From: Ceratorhiza oryzae-sativae
Taxonomy: Eukaryota; Basidiomycota; Agaricomycetes; Cantharellales; Ceratobasidiaceae
DNA: 64,000 nucleotides
Direction of reading: 5' to 3'
NCBI GenBank assembly: GCA_030998015.1
Contig: JARWMV010000252.1
Coordinates: 434,001-498,000 of the forward strand
The position numbers were made by a program, and so were the translations under genes. This document shows positions 1 through 12,672 of the stretch, piece after piece. Positions within the stretch are counted from its first letter, which is position 1. Each line of letters starts with the position of its first letter. Under the pieces are notes generated by a model. The model was not told where the DNA came from and ran no database searches. It saw only the letters and a program-made list of their open reading frames with translations.

Positions 1-964
<964 letters not shown>

Positions 965-1293
965 ATTTGATCGTGTGGTATATAGAGGCGGACAGGATTG
1001 TAGTTTTGTAGTGTAGTTACTACTCAGTCAGCATGTCTTTTTTTTTGCTTGTTTTGTAGTTCTCAGCTCTTTTTGATGCATGGCTTTTGGCTTAGTTGTA
1101 TTAGGCGTATGACCTTCGCCCTCCCGGATATAAAGCAGATAAATATAACGAATGATACATTGTCCCCCAATGGCAGCTTTGCGTACAATGCCAATCAGAG
1201 TGCTGGCCCAGACACAGACTCGATTTCCTCTAGTCGCCCGATTTGCCTAGAAGAACAAGATGAGACGGAACAAACACGGAAATAGAACGTTGC
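965..1293. other. Convergent intergenic region
   Basis: This is 3' flanking sequence between the epimerase and CK2 beta genes. It is AT-rich with T runs near 1030; I see no gene in it. Confidence 0.6.
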
Positions 1294-2265
1294 TCACTTG
1301 TCTCGCACGGCTTCCTGCCACCTCATCCATTTGTTGATCTCATGCACTCCGAAACCAAAGATCTTGGGCCGATACCGTTCGGCCTTGAGTGCAGCAGCTG
1401 CCGTGCTTTCGTTCCCAACGACGCCGGAGGGCACACCCTTGTCCTCATCTCCCTCACGGCGCCTACCATCTCGAGACTCTTTCGAAGGAATCATGTGGGG
1501 GTAACCCATGAGCAACATGTGCGGAAACGTCGTCCCAAAGTATGCACCGTCGATACTCCCGTGCCTGGATGATTTGGGCGAGTACAGATCTTCACACCGT
1601 GGGCAATAGAGTTTGACCGCTTTTTCGTATGGGACATCCGTCAGTCCACATGGCAAGAGGGGCTGGGATTGACAGAACACTCGTGGGCATCGACCAAAAT
1701 CGGCCTTTTTGTACTTTTCGAGCTGGATTGAAGAAAAGGTTTGATTAGTTGGGCCAGGGTATCGGAGGGTGGCTTGGGTACCATTTTTGAGAGCCCTCGG
1801 GAAGTGACGATCCAACGGGCGTGAATGAGACCGTACAAGAGTCGCGCAGAGACCTCTACTGATTGTCTTAGTTCTTCGTCAATGTCATCGTCTTGGTTGG
1901 TATGCAAGCATTAGAATACGGGGAGGCACAGGTTAACCTGAGAAAGCCCCACCGAGATTGTCGGTCACAAAATCGAGTGCGAGTTGGTAGTTGGACACTT
2001 CGGTATTCAATCCGGTGAGGTTGAATCGGTCAAGGATGTAGTCTTCCTCAACCTCGCAAAAGTATTCGTTGCCTTTGGATGACAGGAACCAGGACACCCA
2101 CTGACGCGGTCAGGGCAAGTCATTAGATCGGCTGGTGGAATAACGATGAAAACATACGGAGCTGAGGGTTTGGTTAATTGGATATCGAATTGGACAAAAA
2201 TCAAGGTTGCTTACTTGGAGTAGTCCGAATCCGAGCCAGTTGATGCATCGTCCACTGCCGTTCAT
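1294..2265 (-). CDS. CKB: Casein kinase II regulatory (beta) subunit
   Basis: Regulatory, dimer-forming subunit of protein kinase CK2. Exons read on the minus strand are about 2100-1938, 1891-1782 and 1722-1294, preceded by a short first exon. The product contains [20 protein letters not shown], the LTGLN segment, [17 protein letters not shown], and the zinc-binding four-Cys motif (CPRVFC, then CPRC), followed by [19 protein letters not shown], which is the family signature. The first exon is uncertain. The frame giving an acidic CK2-beta N-terminus ([12 protein letters not shown]) does not splice in phase onto WVSWF and has a stop just before it. The ATG at 2265 does splice in phase but gives an atypical peptide. 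Divergent from the Vps33 gene with about 215 bp between the starts. Confidence 0.9.
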
Positions 2266-2480
2266 GCTTAAAAAGCTCGCACGATAAAGTATGAACAAAT
2301 CGCACTAACTGATTAAGATTGATCTAGAGGTTCTTCGACTAAGGCTATTTGTTGTAAATTCTAAGTTTCAAGAGGTCTAGTGGTCGCCAAGAGAAAGTAG
2401 TCAGCCTTGAACTAATCGCCGGCGCTTGCTAGAGTTATCTACCGTGGCACAACTACAACACCTAATTACATCCAACATCT

Positions 2481-5142
2481 ATGTCGGCTGCTGGTCCTCT
2501 CCCTCGCGTGAATACGTCCTTTCATACTCATTCTAACTCACAGTCACAAACTGCCCCCGCTCATCTATTAGCGACGATGCACGTACCTATAAGCTTGATA
2601 TCGATGAATCTCCGCCAGTGGACGTCGGTGTATTGAAAGAACTTGCAAAGAAGGGGCTAGTTGACGCGTTAAACTCTGTACGGTATAAATGGGCAATCAG
2701 GCTTGGTTATTGAATTAGGTTGGCAGGTGAGCGGAGCGAAAACGCTTGTTCTCGACCCGAGCCTTGCTGGTCCCCTTGGATTGGTGGCCGAAGTTTCGCT
2801 CATGAAAGTAAGGGCTCCATTGATCTTTTCTATCGTTCCAAATGCACTGAACCGCGCGCCGTCTTTAGCAACATGGCGTCGATAAGATGTTCTGGCTGGA
2901 ACACGGTCCCCTTAGTTCTACAACGACCAATATTGTGTATCTTTGCAGGCCACAGGCCAAATGGATGAAGATTGTCGCGGGTGTGTTTATTATACAGGTC
3001 GCGCGCCACTGGAAATACTAACAGTTGTTCCCAGAGCAGATTAAGAAACATGCCGTGGAGAGTTTAAAACACAATTATAACCTTATGTTTGTCCCTCGAC
3101 GTACCGTGCTTTGCGACAAGGTCTTAGAAGATGAGGGAGTGTTTGGAGAAGTGAGTCGGTGCCTAAATGTCCTGCTATATAGTGTTTACAACAGGCTCTA
3201 TAGGTCACAATTAGCGAGTATCCATTGGAATTCATCCCACTCGAGGATGATCTCATCAGTCTTGAATGGGAAAACACTTTCAAAGAGATATATCTCGTAA
3301 GTAATTCAATATTTAACCGCCTCTTGTATGATCCGCCTGAATGTGATCCAGGACGGGGATGAAAGCTCGATTTATTATGCTGCCCAGGCATTATCTACCA
3401 TCCAACGAGCATACGGGCAATTTCCTCGAGTAGTCGGTAAGGGAAACGGCGCAAAGGTGTGTCAATTCAAACCACAACGAGCCTTGCGCCTTGGCTATAT
3501 GATTAACTTGAATAGAGGCTCCAATCCCTAATGGCGCACCTGACTGCCTATCCTCGCGCCGGCTCTGGCGTCATCCCAACGCCTGGCATCTCGAAGCAAT
3601 TTGACAGCCTAGTAATTATCGATAGGGCAGCAGATCTTATCACCCCCTTCCTCACCCAATTAACGTACGAAGGATTGCTCGACGAGTACTTTGGTATCAA
3701 ACATTGTGAGTCCCTCCAACTTCGCTTATAAACCCTAGCATAATATCCTTCCCAGCGCACATCGAGATTAATCCAGAGCTTTTAAATTCAAACCCACCAC
3801 CCAGTACACCTGGCACATCGCTGGGCGGCGCAGCACCAGCACAAGTCAAAAAGAAAAAGCATCACCTGACTGCGGCCAACGATGAGATGCTGGGCAGGTT
3901 GCGGGATTTGAATTTTGCGATCGTCGGTGGTAAACTCAACGCTGAGGCTCGGAGGCTTGAGGCCGAATATGGTGTGAGTGAGCTATAGACTAGAGCGATC
4001 ACGGCTCCACATTAAGCAAGCGACACAGGGAAGACATAAAGCGCAAACTGTTGCACAGCTCAAAGAATTTGTGGGTAAAATCGGTGGCTTACAGAACGAG
4101 CATCAGGCCCTACGACTACGTGAGCTCATTACACACCTCCTCACTTGTTTCTAACCTGCCGTTCAGATACTGGCCTAGCGGAAACGATTAGTGCACAAAC
4201 TCAAACCGATATCTTCAATAAATCGCTTGAGATTCAGCAAAGTTGGTCATTCCGTGCTCGGCTTTTAAATGCGCTCACTACATAGCCTTACCATAGACCT
4301 ACTTTCCGGTTATGACTCGAATACCCAACTGAACGCTATCGAAGATCTCATTTACCAACAAGCACCCCTTTCTGTTACGCTCCGTTTGATATGCCTTGCC
4401 TGTATTACCTTGGGCGGTATCAAGCAGAAAGTACTTGATAACCTAAAACGTGAAGTATTGCAGGTATGTTCTTGTGCTTAGACTTAGGCAGCTTTATCGT
4501 ATTAACGTCCCCAGGCATACGGCTACAATCTACTTCCCCTGCTCTTAGCTCTCGAGAATTTACAGCTGCTCAACCCACCACCGAATAAACCCACCACACC
4601 CTTCCCTTACACATCTCTGCGCAAATCCCTCAAACTCCTGACCGACTCCCCAGAAGACAACCCCACCGACATATCTTATACTTACTCTGGTTATGCACCA
4701 CTCAGTTGCCGCCTTGTCCAAGCCGTCGTTCAGAAGGGTGCCGTTCTTGGCGCCGGCTCAAACACGGATACGGGCGCCCGCCAAGCACAAGCGCACCCAA
4801 TTGTTGGATGGAAGGGCTTTGATGATGTGATAAAAACTATCCCTGGTGATACCGTAGATACCATCCAGACTCCGGGTGCATCTGTGAAGGATACTGGAGG
4901 ATCTACGACATTGGTATTTTTCCTGGGTGGTTGCACATTCACCGAGATTGCTGCTCTAAGATGGATGGGAAAACAAATCAAAGGTGCGTGTTTCGTGTGG
5001 CAACTTGTGAAGAAATTTGCTCAATCTAGTTTCACCATCAGGCCGCAGGTTCTTGATCGGGACTTCGAGTATCATTAATGGGTCGACACTTCTCGACGGT
5101 TTGGCTCCCACGGGCACTAAGATCCCAACATTATCTACATAG
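2481..5142 (+). CDS. VPS33: Vacuolar sorting protein Vps33 (Sec1/Munc18 family)
   Basis: SM protein of the HOPS/CORVET tethering complexes, which binds SNAREs during fusion at the endosome and vacuole. The start [12 protein letters not shown] joins by a 56-nt intron (2516-2571) to [11 protein letters not shown]; a second intron is 2678-2726. Family landmarks in order: [86 protein letters not shown] helix, [19 protein letters not shown] and [19 protein letters not shown]. The end, [14 protein letters not shown], matches the usual C-terminus of Vps33. About ten short introns. It is one of the best-supported calls in the window. Confidence 0.95.
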
Positions 5143-8100
5143 CAATAATCCATGTTTCATACATGATGAATATTTAAACTCGTTATCAGGACCAAGCGCC
5201 CCTTAGATAATACTATGATGGCGAACGGATGAAAGCAATCAAATGGAAGCGAATGCCCGAGGTACATCGCGATTCCAGCACAGTTATACTCCTTGGGTTC
5301 CATTGTGCTTTGGCGATGCCCTCTGGAACGCCTCTCTGATATTTCCGCATACGCCATGTCTGAATCAAACAAGATCTAGCCGCTCAACACATCTGTTCCA
5401 GATGAGGAGTTGCGGCTCTTCTCTACTAAACTGGCCTCAGCGCAATTTCCAGACGAGTCAGATCCTCCACTCGGCGGGGCCTGCCTGAGGATGCCGATCG
5501 CGGTACTAAGGCCCGTGTTTGAGCACTGGCGTAAGATAGAGGGCTCAAACATAGATATGCCTCAGTTCACTGGGCGAGCCCACATCAGGACGCATAGATT
5601 GCAACCGCTCCATCTCATGCAAAAGCGACCCAAAAATCCCGGCCCAATCCCCTTCATTTACGTTAGCGCATAGTCGGAGCATTTCCTCGAGTCAAGTCTA
5701 GCAAAACCCACACATGCTCCCAGGATTAACGAATCGATACATAATAATAGGCTTCAAAAATGTTCGATGAACTCATGGATCCAACGGGCAGCATCTTTCA
5801 TTTCATGTGTGGTAGTTAGTTTGGGTATTTAAGTCGAGCTGCTTCCCCGTTCCAGGCCTAAAATGATGAATAAGATCTCAGGCTTTGCGCACTCCCAACG
5901 TTCAAGCACACTTGGGATAGATGCCAAAGAAACTGAGTTCGTTTTCGATGGATTAATGGCCAGATTAGGAGACAGATATTATTTGACCTAGGATGGCGAT
6001 TTGTAAGTTTCTAGCACCCCTTGCCTTCTACAACCGATACGAAACTTCATACGCTCAGAGATGCACGAATTTGTCGAGCCTTTGTCATATTCTGCCAAAG
6101 ACCGTGTCTTGGTGCTCACGCCAACGTCATCCCCTATAGACTACCTGCATTTTAGCAGAATCTGCTCATGTCTTTCAAATTAGCACTAGGAAAACTTGGC
6201 TGATCTGGAGGCTATACTATATGAAGAGCAAGCACATGAATTTCCGAAGATGGGTGGCGCATATAAAGCACTCCGAGGAACCAGGCCCCAGATACGTTTG
6301 TTATCGTGTATGAACCCTTGGATGTTAATGAACGAGCAGACAGCCCCGTAGGACTACTGGCTTGAACAGGTGAAAAGATGTCTGCTTGGACCGACAGCTA
6401 CCCTGGACAACGGAAGAGCTCACCACTCGGACGATGCTGTGACTCACAAGACGATGACTATTAACGGCACTTCGACCTAGCTAACGGATTCAAGCTATGA
6501 ACATTACTTACCACCACGCATTACACCATTTAGCTCCTCATGGTGATGGAGCCAACAGTGATTCTTCGCTACTATAAAGAAAACATCGTTTTGGAACAAA
6601 ATAGAGCAGTTCCTGTTGCGGACGTAAAGTTTGGATGGTCCCCGACTCCCTTCAGTTATCCATGCGTCACCCGGAAAATAGCACCTCCCTCTGTCGAGTA
6701 AGATTATTTACGCACTCGTTTAATTACAGATTTACTTTTGTTGGCTGGCCTAGGCCAAGGCAGATGCCATTTACGCAAGTCAACACAACAAGGGGGTTAT
6801 TTGGCGGCTTGGGAAGTGCAAGCGTTTTGCTAGAGGTTCTCATCCGACTGCAACAAACCCAGAGGATCGTTTTTAGTCCGGATTTACTCCTGAGGTATAT
6901 TTGGGCGTTTCCCCCGCTAGTTTTGAAAAGGGAATTATGGCTAATCGCCTCATAGTGAAGACAGATAGATATATGCGCTGTTATCTAAGCAACTGGGGTA
7001 TCTCAGGTAGATATGTGTCGTGCGTTGGGTTAAGAAGGTCAACGTTAGAAGTACACCGCTACCGATAGATATAGTCATTCAAACAGTCATTACATCGTAA
7101 AATGTGGTCTGAACGCGCGAAGAAACAAGAACAGATTCAACCAAATCCTCAGCAAACCAACATCCCTCTTGGCTGTAGAATAAAACATACAGCCAGAGCA
7201 TCCAAGCACATCTCCAGACTAAGGCGACGGATGCCAAATCGTCAAATGTTGCCCCTGATTAAATGCATCCACTACTATAATGAGATTATTAATTACTCCC
7301 TATCGTGGCAAGTCGATGAGGTAGAGGTTGCGGTAGTTCTAGGACTCTGAGATTCCAAAAGAGCGGCGATGGGTCGTGTCTCATGTCCTCGATCCGCCCT
7401 GTACGCGCCAGGAAATCTAGTTGATATGTTTGCACATTACGGTAACACGAAACTTACTGAACGGCCTTGTCTTCTATTGGCTCATATAGCGCTACGAGAC
7501 TGAGAACCTAATGACCCGTTAAGTTGTAAAGTCGCTCTGAGTATTAGAAGGGATATCTTACCCCTGCTTTAACCTTGTCACTAACTTCTGATCCAGATTC
7601 TTTGATAAATATTCTACACCTGCCAATGAATTTCTCTAGGTCCTTTGCGTGACTCTCCGAAAGTTCTGGTTGATTCGAGCCCTAGTAACAAGGTGTCAGT
7701 CATGCTAACATGTGATCTTTGCACATATACCTTAGCTCGCGCTAACAATGCTGCAATAACTGTAGATAAAGCTCCTAGTGCTACGCCAATAGTACCAATA
7801 GTACTCTTGCGAATGCGAATGAATGGTCCCTATTCTCCGTAGCCCAGAGTAAAATCACGTACTTGAGGTGCTGGTGACATGGATGTTACAAGTGTCATTA
7901 GCCCACTAACGACGACCTGCAATATAACCATAATGTTTAGACCTACACATGATTTTTCTGGCTCAGCACGCATCCTACAAAACCATTTCTCCACGCACTC
8001 CATGATATAAATTTCGCTATTGTCGAGCGAGCCTGATATTAGCAAATCCCAAACCTGATACACGAGACGCCTTACATAGTCTGTATTGATATTTCTGCTT

Positions 8101-8781
8101 TGAGATAGCCTTCTGCAGATAGTCTTGCAAAAGATCCTCCGCCGTAGCGCCTGCATTGCTATTTGGCTATTACAAAATAATTGCAAATTTCAATCGAGGT
8201 CAGCAGCTTTTTTCTTCGCAATAGTACCTACAGTTGGGTAATTTATGACATCTAGCTTCACTGAGTCTGCAAAGTAGGACTTAGACATTATGAGCGTCGG
8301 CTAGAGAGCTATTGAGAAGGGGGCAAAGATGAACCGCTACCAAAAAGCGACCTGCCCCCTACGTCAGGTTTATATTCATTGGTTGAGCACGGAAACGAGT
8401 GCCGCGAAGCGGAAAGAATTAGAAGCACAGTTCAAGGACTGAATCGTGCATAGACTATGCTGATTTGGGGAGCACGAGTGGGGAGCTTGTTAGCAGGTGT
8501 GCGGGCAGATCCTAGGGTATAAGCGCTCAGTCAAATATCTGAAGTGACCATAGCAAGGATGATTCGAAGTGATCTTCATGAGTTCGCTGGGGCTTGGGTG
8601 AAGATTCCAGAAAGCCCACAATGGATCATGACACAGGTAACAATCGAAAAATGTCACAGCTTCTATTACGTTCCAACAATTCTACTTCTTCAAATGATTC
8701 CTGGATCATCGAAATTGAGAATATATGCGCACATCGGCGACCTTTGTTCAACATAAATGGATTCATACAGGCATTGAGCGG
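5143..8781. other. Gene-poor stretch with decayed coding-like fragments
   Basis: About 3.6 kb with no gene I can assemble. Short open stretches look coding in codon use but are broken by stops and do not join by splice sites: about 5410-5670 (+), 6190-6290 (+, LADLEAILYEEQAHEF), 6540-6660 (+, EPTVILRYYKENIV), 8330-8440 (+) and 7610-8186 (-). I do not recognise a family. This looks like a decayed gene or transposon graveyard, but no terminal repeats or target-site duplications were visible by eye. Confidence 0.4.
7610..8186 (-). pseudogene. Possible relic of a membrane-protein gene
   Basis: The minus strand holds an open stretch of 118 codons (8186-7830) that includes DYVRRLVYQVWDLLISGSLD and a hydrophobic run, then after a stop and a shift of frame a second stretch (about 7830-7612) with a Gly/Ala/Ile-rich hydrophobic segment (TIGTIGVALGALSTVIAALL) and a polar tail. 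The two could be the last exons of one membrane protein, but I found no convincing start, signal peptide or splice junction between them. Family unknown. Confidence 0.2.
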
Positions 8782-9813
8782 TCAACATAGGCACGGCAGA
8801 TGCAATGAAACATAATTGACACAGGTTTGTCCGCTTGGAACGTCACTGCCAGTCTGAAGATAAACCTTGTATGAACCGCTCGTGGATGTAGCACAGGCCA
8901 AGAAGTTGAGCTGCCGGCCCCAGGGGCTTGAGTTAGTTGTAATGATAGTGTCTCCCTCGAGACCCCATCCGGTGGTTGTAGCTGTGCTGTTGAATGCAAG
9001 TGGCTTGTAGGATGTACTAGCAGTGAGGACGTTCAAGTACAATGTTGGAGAACTCGAGACTAAAGCAATGGTGCCACTAATAACGAAACGGCCAGAGGTT
9101 GCTTCCGAAGCTAGCACAGGCACACCACCTTAAACAACAGAATATGAGTAGATGCATTTAGGGATTATTTATATAGCACAAACCTGAGTTTTGCAGGTAT
9201 AAATGATAGATCTAAACGCCATCAGAACTACTAGTCATTTTTTCGCAGGCGGGTGCAACTTACAGGATCTTGTACGCTTCGAATCTGGGACCCGGTCGCA
9301 GAAGCCGCTGAAGCAGTTGTAGTGACTGTCGTTTTAGTGATAACCCCTGTTGGCGACGTCGTCGTCAGAACCCCGGAAGTAGTCGTCGGAGGTTTGGTAG
9401 TGATCGTTGGGCCTGTACTTCCGGGTTGGCATTGGTAGTAGTCTACATGGCGAGCCAATTTTAGAGACGTCTAGGGCCATCTTGGGGATAAAAAATTGCC
9501 CACAGTCATTAACCTTCACACAAGTGGCTACAGGTTTATTTAGTGTTTCTGTATAAATGTCTCTAGGAGCCAGCTTACCTCCACTAGCGCATGTAGTCCC
9601 TCCAGTCCTTGTTGTGAGTGTATCAGCTTTGAAAGAAAGCCGCGTTTTAAAAACTACCATACCATGATATTCCTATATTTCAATTTTAATTCACAATCCC
9701 TTAGGGAATAATCGTATCTGTTTCTCACCTCCGCACTGCGCCCAAACCGGTTGTTGAGCGGCCACTGAAAGAGCACCTAGAAATCCAACGGAAAGAACAG
9801 AGTAGATCAACAT
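8782..9813 (-). CDS. Secreted CBM1-containing protein, unknown C-terminal domain
   Basis: Six exons fit in phase: 9813-9729, 9626-9579, 9527-9504, 9442-9264, 9211-9184 and 9128-8782, giving about 236 residues. A signal peptide (MLIYSVLSVGFLGALSVAA) is followed by QQPVWAQCGG, TGGTTCASG, TCVKVND and YYYQCQPG, the order of a fungal cellulose-binding module (CBM1) with its four cysteines. The spacing after CGG is about five residues longer than usual and the central Trp is absent. A Thr/Pro linker (about 40 residues) leads to a domain of about 130 residues that includes ASEATSGRFVISGTIALVS and GWGLEGDTIITT and ends HLPCLC. I do not recognise that domain. Exons 3 and 5 are only 24 and 28 nt. Probably an extracellular protein docking to plant cell wall; catalytic activity is unproven. 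Confidence 0.8.
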
Positions 9814-9854
9814 CTTGGCAAGGGGGCGGAGAGCCAGGGAAGGGGATTATTCAA

Positions 9855-9863
9855 GCTTATATT
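9855..9863 (-). promoter_or_regulatory. TATA-like box of the CBM1 gene
   Basis: The minus strand reads AATATAAGC, 42-50 nt before the ATG at 9813. Confidence 0.5.
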
Positions 9864-10065
9864 GTGAGCTCGGGAGCACTAAGGAGGAAGCGTGGTACAT
9901 TCACGGACGAGGAGATATGTCGGCAATTCGTAGAGCGCAGCGTCTCATCCGCCTGACCAGCCCAAGTTAATTTAGAACATCGTATGCTTCTTTTTGTTCA
10001 GTACATAACAAGCAGATTTATAGAGATCACTCATTCTTATTCATGTACGTCTAACCCATCCACAT

Positions 10066-11451
10066 CTAATTTGGCGTCCATTCTTCAACGGTTTCATAGA
10101 ATTCCTTTATGAGACGTTTCTGTGTCTCGAGCCCGGTTTCCTCCTGAGAACCAAACCACGGGTCAGCTTAAAGCAGTCGCTGGAAAATCCGAGTTGACCC
10201 ACCGGAGTATCAGCAATACCTCTATAATCATCCATGAGCTTAGTTCATCCGGTTATTTAGTTCAGACATACCTAATGACGATGTACTTCCTCCCTGTCAG
10301 GACTGGGGCATCCACAAGGCCGGTAAGCGGGGTTTCCGAAGACCCCGAGACGAACCCACCCGCCTCTTGGGCGATCACAACCCCAGCCTTGACCAAACAT
10401 GAGCTAACATCATTCAGCATTAACAAAACTACGAACGCAAACATCCCATGGCCTAACGGCAAGTGTTATTGACTGTTGCGACTTTGACGTCATAAGCCAA
10501 CTCACCAGCAACCGATTTCCCTGCGCAGACTGGTTAACGAATGTTCAACGCAAGATATTAATTCCACCAACCAGTAGATGTCTATACCTCCACTGGCCAC
10601 ATAAGCGAAATTAAGAGCCGCGCTTCCAAGGCTGCGAAGGGAGTGAACCATTTTCCCTCTGTCAACCTGACCCTTATTGCTGCCATCTCCCGCTAGGCGA
10701 GCGTATGAGCGAGCTTTCGCTTCTATAACATTTTTGGTCCTGTCAGAACCCCATTCTACTCCAATTTGCGCTTCGGAGAGACTATGCAAGGGTGCAGGGC
10801 TAGAAAGTGGCAGTCGAAGTGGCGAAGGGTGGAGAGGAGAGACTAAGTACGACCCATGTCCTTTAAGTCCATGATACTATACGTATAATTAAGAAATCAG
10901 GATCATTTTGGGGAGTCCATATCACTTACCAATTGATCTAAGAAGGGATTATAAATTACCCCGATAATGGGAAGCTTTTCGTAGATCACCCCAATGGAGA
11001 TACACGCGTATGGAAACCCATGAACAAAGTTAGTTGTACCGTCTAGAATAATGTTTCAGATGAATATAAGTAGCTACATGCTATCTTTTATACCTATTGG
11101 ATCGACACAGAATGTGGGCACATCGGTAATCGGGTTTTGGTCCCCAGCCGAGTATGATTCTTCGCCAATACTATAACGCGATATATTATTAAGCTGCGCG
11201 ATTTAAGAAAGAGCTCACAATGAAAAGCTTGGATAAGCCTCTTTAATTTGCTGCTTTACGAACTCCTCGACTTTGACATCCCACTCTGTGACGAGATCGA
11301 CCGCATTCTTCTTTTCGTTTGCGCTGCCTCGTTGTCCTTTTTGCTCCAGTATAGCCTTGGATCCCTCTAATATAATCGCTCCAGCCGAGCGTGCTAGCTT
11401 CTGACAGAACTCGTAGAGATCCGAGATTTCCGTAGTGTTCAACTTGTGCAT
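10066..11451 (-). CDS. Inositol monophosphatase family protein
   Basis: Mg-dependent phosphatase that releases inositol from inositol 1-phosphate, in the cytosol. The start [19 protein letters not shown] leads to [24 protein letters not shown], then the metal-binding motif DPIDGTTNF split by an intron after DPI (exon ends near 11093, resumes near 11040), followed by [17 protein letters not shown]. The downstream half holds [19 protein letters not shown], the second Asp-containing segment with [10 protein letters not shown], and the C-terminus [12 protein letters not shown]. All metal ligand motifs are visible. Six or more exons, introns 50-70 nt. Divergent from the small secreted protein gene at 11938. 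Confidence 0.92.
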
Positions 11452-11937
11452 GGTAAGGTGGCTGTTGTGGTCGGCTGATTGCCAATACTCGGGCTCGGTG
11501 ATTGGAGCATAACCCGAATTTGTCCTGGAGCTCAGTGCTCTCCCTGCTGGTCACTATACCATAAGATACAATGGATATAATGTCGAATCAAACCAATTAT
11601 GGTATCCACCTTTAATGTTTAATCCATTCTTACACTTTCCCGACAATCAAGCGTGCCTGTTCCTTGGACCCGGTTATCACCCAAATCGTGATCTGGCTAT
11701 ATGTTCGAGCCTGACGTTGTGATCCGTCAGACTCTTTCTAGCGTGCCAGTTCCGACAGCTGACCTATGAAGCTTCCTACTATCTATCTATCCCCCATTAG
11801 TCGCCCAACATGCTACGTCGCTTGCGTGGAACACGGAGGCCGGAAAACTATGCTGGCTTGGCAGGGAATGTCAGTTGCTATATAACCAAGCTATGTGTGG
11901 TGGTGTGAGATGACTCGCAGTTTGTGTTTGCCTCGCT
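11452..11937. promoter_or_regulatory. Divergent promoter region
   Basis: This 486-bp region separates the inositol monophosphatase (minus) and small secreted protein (plus) starts. It contains a short CTAT repeat near 11780. On the plus side there is a TATA box (11879-11885). Confidence 0.5.
11879..11885 (+). promoter_or_regulatory. TATA box of the small secreted protein gene
   Basis: TATATAA, 53-59 nt before the ATG at 11938. Confidence 0.55.
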
Positions 11938-12672
11938 ATGTATTCGTCCATGTATTTTTACCCCTTATTCTCTGCCATTGCGTTGGTATATGCGCAGAAC
12001 ATAGGCGTCCCAATTGGCGGGACATGCTATGATATTGCATGGTAAACGGTGGCCTGTTTTCAACTCCAACATCCAACTGACGACTGTAAACAACCTAGGC
12101 CGCAGTTGAAACCCTGCCAGAAAGGTCTAGAGTGCCGTAAAGTGCACCCAGGTGAGTAGGTGGTGGCCGCGAATCGACAGCAAATTTTCAAACAGGTACC
12201 TAATAGGTCTTGGGGTCTGCCTACCCATAGCCCCTACGCCTGACCCACCCGCTTCCACACTGTCAAGCACTTCCATAGAGCGTACAGAGACTCCGACTCC
12301 TACCCCCACGCTAACACCCTACTCTTCTTCAACCCCATGGGTAACTATACCTCAGTTTCATGTAAGAATGTAGTACGTGATGAGCAACATAGTGCGTCTT
12401 GTCCCACCCAATCTAGAGTATCGCTGACAATTGGCTTGTTCAGAGCGATGGACTTGCGCGCCAAATCCGTCATCCACAACTTCGTTGACTACTTTAGTGA
12501 CCCGTACTTCTGTGTCGGTAACCTCTCATACCTCTGTGTCGTGCAAAAATTTCGTCCGAGATGAGCCACACAGTAAGCCTCAGACACTAGGGTATCTGAT
12601 ATAGAACTGAGATTGCTCGTAGAGCGCTGGACTTGCGCCCCCAATCCGTCTGCCACAAGTACTACGCTATGA
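11938..12672 (+). CDS. Small cysteine-rich secreted protein with duplicated exon (effector-like)
   Basis: Not covered by one long open frame; assembled from splice sites. Exons 11938-12041, 12099-12151, 12207-12340, 12446-12517 and 12625-12672 join in phase and give about 136 residues. The order is a signal peptide (MYSSMYFYPLFSAIALVYAQ), a compact Cys domain with four cysteines (IGGTCYD, LKPCQKGLECRK, GVCLP), a Pro/Thr/Ser-rich linker with PTPTPTL, then two copies of RWTCAPNPS, each opening its own exon. The third donor could instead be at 12362, which is also in phase and adds seven residues; the site at 12341 is preferred because it aligns with the donor of the next intron. The Gly-Gly-x-Cys pattern recalls many fungal small secreted proteins, but I recognise no named family. 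Role as effector or wall binder is inference. Confidence 0.6.
12341..12672 (+). repeat. Tandem duplication of an intron plus exon unit
   Basis: Two adjacent units align by eye. Unit 1 (12341-12517) is a 105-nt intron plus a 72-nt exon; unit 2 (12518-12672) is a 107-nt intron plus a 48-nt terminal exon. Shared landmarks are the GTAAC donor, ATACCTC, GATGAGC-ACA, and CG-TGGACTTGCGC at the exon start. Confidence 0.65.
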
